A stretch of DNA of 28,374 nucleotides from Stramentimicrobium sp964525625 (GTDB lineage: Bacteria; Atribacterota; Phoenicimicrobiia; Phoenicimicrobiales; Stramentimicrobiaceae): positions 1 to 28,374 of the forward strand of contig CAZGKY010000012.1 in the NCBI GenBank assembly GCA_964525625.1, in the 5' to 3' direction. The position numbers were made by a program, and so were the translations under genes. Shown one piece after another: positions 7,156-12,881 of the stretch (positions within the stretch are counted from its first letter, which is position 1; each line of letters begins with the position of its first letter). Below the pieces are notes generated by a model. The model did not search any database, was not told the DNA's origin, and worked only from the letters and a program-made list of their open reading frames with translations.

Positions 7156-9024
7156 TTACTTTAAGACTCTTTCATTTCCCCTTCTTATGGTTATACCTTC
7201 CTCATCTAATTTCGAAAGCAAGGGAACTATGTATTTTCTGCTGATATGTAGTAACTCCCGTACTTGATTGATGGTAATATAATTATTTTTTCTTAAAAAA
7301 TTAACAATAGTATCCTTCATCTGCTGGAAAACTGAAGGGGTTATACATATTTGATCCGGTAATAGAATAATTTCCCCCTCTTCTATTAAATATTCTATAA
7401 GTTCAATATTATTACTAAAAACCTCTTTTAATTCTCCCTCAGTGGGCAGATGATGTACATCTTTCTCGATATAGAGCAATATATCTTCTACTATCCTATT
7501 TTGTTGATCCGATAATTCAACAGAGTATTGTGGGGCAGAAATCATACCTTTCTCTATCTTTATTTTATTTTTCCCAGAACAATAATGAAGGATAGAGAGG
7601 AATAAATCTTCTGGTATATTGGTAAATTTATTTCTGAACTCAGTAATAGGGAATCCTTGCTTGAGAGGATGATTTCTGTGTTTTTCCTCAAGAAATGATA
7701 GAATTTGGTTGGTAATATTCTGCCAGAAATGAAAATCAATTACCCAATCAGCAATTAAAAAAAGAATGTTTTCCTTAGCTAATTGATCCAGATGTTGAAA
7801 AATTTCCTCTTGCGAATAAGGGCTATTCAGCAATAACTGATCTTTTTTAATTTTCTGGCAACGCTCCAATTCAGTGATAATAAGTTGATTAATATCTAAC
7901 TTTACCCTCTTTCCCAACCAATTATTCCAGAGAGGATTGTAAAAACTATGTTTAATAGCCTGGGCATCTAAGATTCTCCCCCCGCCAATGGTTTCATTTA
8001 TTCCCGGTAGACGAAGAATATAATAATCACCAATCATAAGGCATAGAGGCTCCTTAAAACGAATTTGAGCAAAAGTTTGTTCTTCTGGCTTTAGTTCTTT
8101 TTGTTTAAAAATAATTTTCCCTCTTAATATTTTAGTATGAGTAATAAATTCTACTTCAGTCCCATTGGTTAAGCAGAAAGTTTTTCTTGTGGAGAGTAGT
8201 TTTAAATAAATATCGAAGATATTGCCGAACGGCAGTTTTTGAGGACTATAGATTAAATCACCTCTTTTTATCTCCTCTTTTTTTACACCACTTAGATTAA
8301 GAGCTACTCTACTTCCCAGAATTGCTTCTTCTACTGAAATATTATAGCACTGTACTTGTCTTACACGAACTTTTTTTAGAGAAGGAAAAAGGTATACCGA
8401 TTGATTTTGATAGAGATTACCATTAAGCAAAGTCCCAGTAACCACAGTACCACTGCCTTTAATCTCAAATACCCGGTCAATAAATACGCGCGGTTTACCA
8501 ATATCTCTTTTCAGAGGAATAGATTTACTTACTTGTTGCATCTGTTGCTTTAATTTTATGACACTTTCATTATCTTTACTACTAAAATGAAGAATCGGAA
8601 TTTTAAAGTGATTAAGACAATTAGTTTTTTCTTGTATTTCCTGCTCTACTTTCTTTACTTGTTCTGGTGACACAAGATCAGTTTTGGTGATTACTATTAA
8701 TCCATAATTAATATCTAATAATCTAATTATCTGAAAATGCTCTTCAGTCTGCGGTTTCCAACCTTCTTTTGCATCAACAACCAGGAGAAAAGCATCTACA
8801 GAAGTTATGCCAGTAATCATATTACGGATGAAGTGCTCATGGCCGGGAACATCAATAATGCCTATTTTTTCATTTTGTGCCGTTTCCAACCAGGCAAATC
8901 CAAGATCAATAGTCATACCTCTTGCTTTTTCTTCTGGTAACCTATCCGCATCTATACCAGTTAGAGCATATATGACTGTAGTTTTTCCATGATCAATATG
9001 CCCAGCTGTACCAAATATAACCAT
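7156..9024 (-). CDS. selB: Selenocysteine-specific elongation factor SelB
   Basis: A 622-residue GTPase that brings Sec-tRNA-Sec to UGA codons marked by a SECIS. G1 is GTAGHIDHGKTT (residues 5-16), the switch region carries ARGMTIDLGFAW, G3 is DVPGHEHFIRNM near 58-69, and G4 is TKTDL. GSGTVVTGTLLNG marks domain 2. The C-terminal half, about residue 370 onward, holds the winged-helix repeats that bind the SECIS, ending with a NQVRELLHISRKYIVPLLSKLD helix-turn-helix. Length fits the family (about 610-640). The ATG at 9024 is the only possible start, because a stop codon lies just upstream in frame. It follows selA by 32 nt and precedes selD, a standard sel operon. Confidence 0.96.
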   Translation of the reverse strand: MVIFGTAGHIDHGKTTVIYALTGIDADRLPEEKARGMTIDLGFAWLETAQNEKIGIIDVPGHEHFIRNMITGITSVDAFLLVVDAKEGWKPQTEEHFQIIRLLDINYGLIVITKTDLVSPEQVKKVEQEIQEKTNCLNHFKIPILHFSSKDNESVIKLKQQMQQVSKSIPLKRDIGKPRVFIDRVFEIKGSGTVVTGTLLNGNLYQNQSVYLFPSLKKVRVRQVQCYNISVEEAILGSRVALNLSGVKKEEIKRGDLIYSPQKLPFGNIFDIYLKLLSTRKTFCLTNGTEVEFITHTKILRGKIIFKQKELKPEEQTFAQIRFKEPLCLMIGDYYILRLPGINETIGGGRILDAQAIKHSFYNPLWNNWLGKRVKLDINQLIITELERCQKIKKDQLLLNSPYSQEEIFQHLDQLAKENILFLIADWVIDFHFWQNITNQILSFLEEKHRNHPLKQGFPITEFRNKFTNIPEDLFLSILHYCSGKNKIKIEKGMISAPQYSVELSDQQNRIVEDILLYIEKDVHHLPTEGELKEVFSNNIELIEYLIEEGEIILLPDQICITPSVFQQMKDTIVNFLRKNNYITINQVRELLHISRKYIVPLLSKLDEEGITIRRGNERVLK

Positions 9025-9056
9025 AGAGAATTATTTTTGCCTCATGTAAAAATTCT

Positions 9057-10469
9057 TTACTTCTTCTCCCAATAAGCAGATAAGATTAGTTCTATTAACT
9101 TTTTATCAAATTGTGGTTCAATTGTTCTGGGATCAAAAAATAAATAGTTATCCTTAATTCTACCCAAAACAGCAGGATAAGATAATCTTAATCTCCGATC
9201 AAAATGCTCAACATTACCCTCACTTTTAATACTTAACAGGTAAGTGGGTAATGTCTTTCCGGGCAATGAACCTCCCCCCACCAGGGATACTCCCTCAACG
9301 ACCTGAGCAGGAATACCTCTCTTTTTTAAACTACGAGCTAAATATTGACTCCTCCTTTTAATCTCTGCACCAGTTAGAGAGATCATTCTCCAAACCGGCA
9401 AATCCGGTATAGCTCTATCCTGCAAATAGAACAACAATGTAGACTGAAGAAGGGATAAGGTGATCTTTCCCACCCGAAAGGTACGATAGAGGGGGTCTTT
9501 TTTGATTCGACTTATATATTCCTGCCGACCACAGATAATTCCTCCCTGAGGACCTCCCAGTAATTTATCAGCACTAAAGCAGACTAAATCTGCACCACTT
9601 CTTAATATCTCCTGAACCATAGGTTCATAACCTAAAGAAAATCTATCTGTAGGCAAGAAGGAACCACTGCCCAGGTCTACTACCAGGGGAAGCTTATACT
9701 TTTCCCCCAGCACTTTAAGTTCTTTTACCTTTACTGACCTGGTAAATCCTTCTAGAAAAAAGTTACTCTGATGCACCTTTAATAGTAGGCCTGTATTGTC
9801 ACTAATTGCTTCTTTATAATCATCCAGATTGGTTTGATTGGTTGTTCCAATTTCCCTCAGGATTGCTCCGCTTTCCCTCAATATATCAGGAATACGAAAA
9901 CCACCTCCAATCTGTACTAATTCTCCTCGAGAAATAATGACCTCTTTGCCTTTGGACAGCACTTTTAAGATGAGAAAAACAGCAGCAGCATTATTATTAA
10001 GAATAAGAGAACTTTCTGATTGACTGAACTCAGCAAACATCCTCTCTACAAAGTCTCCTCTCTTACCCCTCCCCCTCTGGACAAGGTTATATTCCAGGTT
10101 ACTGTAACCTGTTAAATTCGGCAAACAGTCTTCAACAATTGCTTTACCCAGCACAGCCCTGCCCAGATTGGTATGTAAAATTACTCCGGTTCCGTTGATT
10201 ACAGGACGGATGAATGATTGAAATTCCTCCTTAATGAAAAGGTTGCACCTTGCAACAATATCTCCCAAAGAAGATGGAGAAAAGCCTGCCTCAATTCTCT
10301 CCCTCTCTTTCGCCAGAACCTGTCTCACCAGTGGGGTAATCATTATTCGAGAATATTGACTGGCAAGAGCTTCCATTTCTTCCTGCTGCAAGACTTCCTC
10401 AACACTGGGAATTTGAGCCAGTTGAGAATGAATGCTGTCAAGTTTTTTTTGTTTACCATTTTTATACAA
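9057..10469 (-). CDS. selA: L-seryl-tRNA(Sec) selenium transferase
   Basis: SelA is the PLP enzyme that converts Ser-tRNA-Sec to Sec-tRNA-Sec with selenophosphate, working as a large ring oligomer. The 470-residue length is normal. The N-terminal tRNA-binding segment includes LAQIPSVEEVLQ, then PVINGTGVILHTNLGRA, LEYNLVQRGRGKRG and LILNNNAAAVFLIL. The PLP lysine lies in CFSADKLLGGPQGG near residue 302. The start is TTG at 10469 behind AGGAG with a long 13-nt spacing; no ATG or GTG lies in frame before the conserved N-terminus, so TTG is the best call. It is the first gene of selA-selB-selD. Upstream is a 440-nt gap with a repeated TATTGTAATAT box and a stable hairpin. Confidence 0.95.
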   Translation of the reverse strand: MYKNGKQKKLDSIHSQLAQIPSVEEVLQQEEMEALASQYSRIMITPLVRQVLAKERERIEAGFSPSSLGDIVARCNLFIKEEFQSFIRPVINGTGVILHTNLGRAVLGKAIVEDCLPNLTGYSNLEYNLVQRGRGKRGDFVERMFAEFSQSESSLILNNNAAAVFLILKVLSKGKEVIISRGELVQIGGGFRIPDILRESGAILREIGTTNQTNLDDYKEAISDNTGLLLKVHQSNFFLEGFTRSVKVKELKVLGEKYKLPLVVDLGSGSFLPTDRFSLGYEPMVQEILRSGADLVCFSADKLLGGPQGGIICGRQEYISRIKKDPLYRTFRVGKITLSLLQSTLLFYLQDRAIPDLPVWRMISLTGAEIKRRSQYLARSLKKRGIPAQVVEGVSLVGGGSLPGKTLPTYLLSIKSEGNVEHFDRRLRLSYPAVLGRIKDNYLFFDPRTIEPQFDKKLIELILSAYWEKK

Positions 10470-10503
10470 GGTAAGATTTTCTCTCCTATTCTAAAATAAA
10501 TCT

Positions 10504-10533
10504 TATTGTAATATTATTCTGATATTGTAATAT
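10504..10533. repeat. Direct repeat, possible operator of selA
   Basis: Two exact TATTGTAATAT boxes, nearly palindromic with their complement ATATTACAATA, 35-65 nt before the selA start. Spacing of about two helical turns puts both on one face of the DNA, as for a dimeric repressor. No known regulator box fits exactly, and the high AT content raises the chance of coincidence. Confidence 0.35.
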
Positions 10534-10719
10534 AGAGCTAAGGGAAGACTTAGTAGATGGTTCCCTTTCTTTAATTCTCCCCTTCCCATTATTCTCCTTA
10601 AAACTAAAAATGATAACATATTGTAACATAAACCAATGTTCTAAAAAATGCCTACGGGATATTTCTTTAGCAAAAAGAGGGGTTCTTAAGATAAAAATTA
10701 GTAATTCGAGGACAATTAG

Positions 10720-10751
10720 AGGTAATAACCATTTGTGGTTTCCTATTACCT
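10720..10751. repeat. Stable hairpin between the 62-residue gene and selA
   Basis: AGGTAATA (10720-10727) pairs with TATTACCT (10744-10751), and inner ACCA (10728-10731) pairs with TGGT (10736-10739) around TTTG, with a 4-nt bulge TTCC on one side. No T-run follows on either strand, so it is not a typical intrinsic terminator. It may be an RNA processing site or a weak terminator after the 62-residue gene. Confidence 0.45.
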
Positions 10752-10912
10752 TAAACTTACCTTAAATAAATATTTAATTGTTGGTTTTTGAGATCTAACA
10801 TATCTAATTTTTGGCAAAAAAATATCTATTATCTGATCTAAGAATAAGTAAAAGAAGTCTTTTTCTTATTATTAAGGTTAGTTTATTATTTGCAAGTAGT
10901 AATATTGATATA

Positions 10913-11101
10913 TTATTCTAACCATTCTTCCTGATAAAATTCTACTGGTCCATCTATATGTAGTTCATATAACATGTTATGGTAAATATTAGATTTTTGG
11001 TCATCAGTTAAAATATCCCAGTTTTCAAAACGAAATTCTCTTTGAACGTTTATTTTTTTATAAAGTGGGAGGTTAGCATACCAGTCATCGTAATATTTCA
11101 T
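10913..11101 (-). CDS. Uncharacterized 62-residue protein
   Basis: I do not recognise this protein. It is a 62-residue, acidic, aromatic-rich, probably soluble protein (many Tyr, Trp and Phe; no signal peptide or membrane helix; ends EEWLE). Coding is supported by a strong AGGAGG 9 nt before the ATG and by a near-consensus promoter at 11278-11306, with a leader of about 170 nt. It lies between tRNA-Sec and selA in the Sec island. That position is suggestive but does not prove a role in selenium metabolism. It has no Cys, so it is not an obvious redox or metal protein. Confidence 0.7.
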   Translation of the reverse strand: MKYYDDWYANLPLYKKINVQREFRFENWDILTDDQKSNIYHNMLYELHIDGPVEFYQEEWLE

Positions 11102-11277
11102 TATATTTATCCTCCTTTATCCTCATTTCTTTCTTTATCTTAGTTATCTTAAGTTAAATTACCCGAAGAAAATCTCTATAGATGGGTAAAGGATTTAGCT
11201 AACTTTAAATTGTATCTAACATTAAAAAATAATAAACTGACTGAACATAAAATACACTTTAAAATATTTTGCTGATA

Positions 11278-11306
11278 ATATTAAATTAATATTTTAGTAC
11301 TGTCAA
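11278..11306 (-). promoter_or_regulatory. Promoter of the 62-residue gene
   Basis: TTGACA (plus 11301-11306) and TAATAT (11278-11283) are exactly 17 bp apart. It starts just past the 3' end of tRNA-Sec and reads toward the 62-residue gene, and possibly onward into selA. Confidence 0.65.
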
Positions 11307-11322
11307 GTTCTTTATAAAAAAG

Positions 11323-11419
11323 TGGCGAGAGGGGTGGGAATCGAACCCACCACGGTAATCATTACATTACCGCCCACGGATTTGAAGTCCGCAAGGTCCA
11401 CCAGAACCTATCCACTCCC
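11323..11419 (-). tRNA. selC: tRNA-Sec (anticodon TCA)
   Basis: A 97-nt tRNA with encoded CCA and discriminator G. Read on the minus strand: eight-nt 5' acceptor strand GGGAGTGG; a 6-bp D stem (AGGTTC/GGACCT) with a TGGT loop, a Sec hallmark; anticodon stem GCGGA/TCCGT around CTTCAAA with anticodon TCA (plus 11383-11385); a long variable arm with a perfect 7-bp stem CGGTAAT/ATTACCG; and TTCGATT in the T loop. The 3' acceptor strand (CCCTCTC) is one nucleotide short of the usual eight, so U6 is bulged or the arm is 12 bp rather than 13. T-run TTTTTT follows the gene at 11315-11320. It lies between the lipoprotein and 62-residue genes, beside its partner sel genes. Confidence 0.95.
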
Positions 11420-11458
11420 GCTATCCTATAATTATTTAAATAAACATACTTTTAAATT

Positions 11459-11475
11459 CCTGATAAACTATCAGG
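11459..11475. repeat. Perfect 7-bp hairpin between lipoprotein gene and tRNA-Sec
   Basis: CCTGATA-AAC-TATCAGG. On the plus strand it is followed by TTTTATTTAT, but no plus-strand gene ends here. On the minus strand it lies 15 nt after the lipoprotein TGA with no U-run, so it is a poor terminator in the coding direction. Its distance and G-first loop (GTT in RNA sense) resemble a SECIS; see the finding on the lipoprotein end. Confidence 0.5.
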
Positions 11476-11489
11476 TTTTATTTATATGG

Positions 11490-12152
11490 TCAGCCACCAC
11501 CAGAAGAAGGAGGAGTAATAGGAATAGTTACAGTAACACTTACCGTAGCATTTTTGGTTATTCCATCTTCAGAATAACTTACAAGAATGGTGGTATTCCC
11601 GGTACCTTTGGACGTTACTATTCCTTCTTCATCAACTATGACCACACCAGTGTTATTAGACTGAAAAATACATTCCGTTTTGGAAATTTCGGCACTGGAA
11701 CCATCAGTATAGTAAGCAGTAACAGATTCAATAGCTTTACTGGTATTGGTACTGGTAAAAGACATACTGGTAGGTACAACACTGATTGAGCTTAATTGAA
11801 ACAGGTTTACTGTTATAGTAAATTCCTGATTATCTTTGTACCAGCCATCGTTTACCATAATGTCAACCTTATGTTCTCCCACCTGATCTTCAGTCGGTGT
11901 CCACATGATCAGTCCGGTTGTTGCTTCAATAGTCATTCCCTCAGGAGCAACAGCCAGGGCATAGACTACTTTGGTTTTGCCATCATCTTCAATATCTACC
12001 TGATAAATATAGGGCACTCCAACAATAGCCGTTAGTTTAGGTTGGGAAACAATAATTACTGGCTCATTGCCCAGGAAGGGCAACATACATCCATTTATAA
12101 AAAAAGAAGTTAGCAAAATTACACTCAACAGCAATATAGTCCTATTTTTCAC
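11490..12152 (-). CDS. Lipoprotein with cadherin-like and BIG2-like domains
   Basis: A 220-residue secreted lipoprotein. The lipobox FINGC gives a lipidated Cys near residue 22. Residues about 33-117 resemble a putative-Ig/cadherin-like module (VGVPYIYQVDIED, PEGMTIEATTGLIMWTPTEDQVGEH). Residues about 120-210 resemble a bacterial Ig-like group 2 domain (SISVVPTSMSFTSTN, GIVTSKGTGNTTILVSYSED). The tail is Pro/Ser/Gly rich and ends GGG before TGA. It starts at GTG 12152 behind a strong GGAGGAGGTGA. The promoter is probably the extended -10 at 12253-12261. Function is likely surface adhesion or scaffolding, inferred from the domain types. Because this organism reads some UGA codons as Sec, the terminal TGA deserves a check: readthrough would add Sec-Pro-Tyr-Lys. 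Confidence 0.82.
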   Translation of the reverse strand: MKNRTILLLSVILLTSFFINGCMLPFLGNEPVIIVSQPKLTAIVGVPYIYQVDIEDDGKTKVVYALAVAPEGMTIEATTGLIMWTPTEDQVGEHKVDIMVNDGWYKDNQEFTITVNLFQLSSISVVPTSMSFTSTNTSKAIESVTAYYTDGSSAEISKTECIFQSNNTGVVIVDEEGIVTSKGTGNTTILVSYSEDGITKNATVSVTVTIPITPPSSGGG

Positions 12153-12252
12153 TTTATCACCTCCTCCCTTTATCCTTTCCGAATTAAGCAGAAATTCTGC
12201 CTCAGAAAAATATTAATAATATGAATAGAACATCATATTATTATATAAAAAC

Positions 12253-12261
12253 ATTATAACA
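12253..12261 (-). promoter_or_regulatory. Extended -10 promoter of the lipoprotein gene
   Basis: TGTTATAAT on the minus strand is an extended -10 element with a perfect TATAAT; no good -35 box is seen. Transcription would start near 12246, about 94 nt before the GTG start. It is divergent from the HesB-like promoter at 12306-12333. Confidence 0.5.
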
Positions 12262-12305
12262 CTTCTCGTCAAACAAGTTTATAGGTGAAGAGCAATTTTG
12301 TTAGA

Positions 12306-12333
12306 TTGACATTATTTTTTTTCTTGTTATAAT
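12306..12333 (+). promoter_or_regulatory. Promoter of the HesB-like selenoprotein gene
   Basis: TTGACA (12306-12311) and TATAAT (12328-12333), both perfect consensus hexamers, are 16 bp apart. The start site near 12340 gives a leader of about 60 nt to the TTG start at 12401. Confidence 0.7.
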
Positions 12334-12400
12334 TAAAATTCAAACAATTATAAATAAATTTAATACTATTTTACTATTTATAGAGTAAGGAGAGGAAAAA

Positions 12401-12703
12401 TTGAACATACATATTACCGAAAAAGCAGCTGCACAATTAAACAAGATGTTAGAGGAACAGGGACCTTCTGAGAAAAAAATACGTATAATGATGACTGGTA
12501 TTGGCTGAAGCGGTCCCAGATTTGATGTTGCTCTGGATGAGCAAAACAATGATGATGTAAACTTAACAATAGGAAATTTTAATTTTATTTTAGATAAAAG
12601 ATTAGCTACCAGTATATCAGCTTTTACTATAGATTATCGAGATTTATTTCTGACAAAAGGCTTTAAAGTATATCCTGACCAACGAAAATTTGGGTCCTGT
12701 TAA
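12401..12703 (+). CDS. HesB/IscA-like selenoprotein
   Basis: A 100-residue HesB/IscA-like (A-type Fe-S carrier-related) protein in which an in-frame TGA at 12506-12508 (codon 36) replaces the first conserved Cys: GIG-Sec-SGPRFDVALDE. Homologues read GCSGP or similar at this point. The frame stays open to TAA and ends FKVYP...GSC, the expected C-terminal Cys. The start is TTG at 12401 behind AAGGAGAGG with good spacing, and a consensus promoter lies upstream. A SECIS-like hairpin lies at 12528-12544. HesB-like selenoproteins are an established family in Sec-using bacteria; the role (Fe-S handling or redox) is not settled. It is the only plus-strand gene of the window and sits beside the Sec machinery. 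The UGA splits it, so an ordinary gene finder would miss it. Confidence 0.9.
12528..12544 (+). promoter_or_regulatory. SECIS-like hairpin in the HesB-like gene
   Basis: TTGCTC (12528-12533) and GAGCAA (12539-12544) form a 6-bp stem with loop TGGAT, which has G at the second position as in the bacterial SECIS consensus. The stem begins 20 nt and the loop 26 nt after the UGA, the same start distance as in selD. Confidence 0.65.
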
Positions 12704-12705
12704 AA

Positions 12706-12787
12706 TAACTCCCCAAGATCAGTATATAATATATGAAAGTAACTCCCCCACATAGTGGGTGGCTTTAAGAGGCCTTTAAAAGAGGCC
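12706..12787. repeat. Short repeats and hairpins in the convergent gap
   Basis: Directly after the HesB-like stop lie two copies of TAACTCCCC (12706-12714 and 12740-12748), a hairpin CCCAC-ATA-GTGGG (12747-12759), and GGCC-TTTAAAAGA-GGCC (12771-12787). No open frame is present. The set could be an end remnant of a lost insertion sequence or simply terminator structure between converging genes. No transposase or target duplication is seen. Confidence 0.35.
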
Positions 12788-12848
12788 AAATTCTTCTGGT
12801 CAGTCTCTTCTTGTATTATTCTTTCTTCCTGGTATTTGGCATACTTAT

Positions 12849-12881
12849 GGCAATAGCCAGCACTTACTGCTGGTTATTGCC
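12849..12881. terminator. Strong hairpin at the addA stop, between converging genes
   Basis: GGCAATAGCCAGCA (12849-12862) pairs over 14 bp, with one G-U pair, with TGCTGGTTATTGCC (12868-12881) around a 5-nt loop. It overlaps the last codons of addA. No U-run follows on either strand, so it may protect 3' ends or act with Rho rather than as an intrinsic terminator. Confidence 0.5.

Larger units (their letters stand above)
10470..10912 (-). other. 443-nt gap upstream of selA
   Basis: No convincing gene is seen here on either strand. Visible elements are two exact copies of TATTGTAATAT at 10504-10514 and 10523-10533 (start to start 19 nt), a partial third copy TATTGTAACAT near 10619-10629, and a stable hairpin at 10720-10751. 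No promoter close to consensus is apparent for selA, so transcription may come from a weak promoter here or from further upstream. Confidence 0.5.

Noticed and set aside
11322..11789. Plus-strand ORF of 155 codons across the tRNA and lipoprotein end
   Set aside because: It is antisense to tRNA-Sec and the lipoprotein gene. The N-terminal translation MARGVGIEPTT is a well-known false ORF produced by tRNA genes.
12340..12549. Minus-strand ORF opposite the HesB-like gene
   Set aside because: It lies antisense to a frame with clear HesB homology, a promoter and a ribosome binding site, and has no recognisable protein features.
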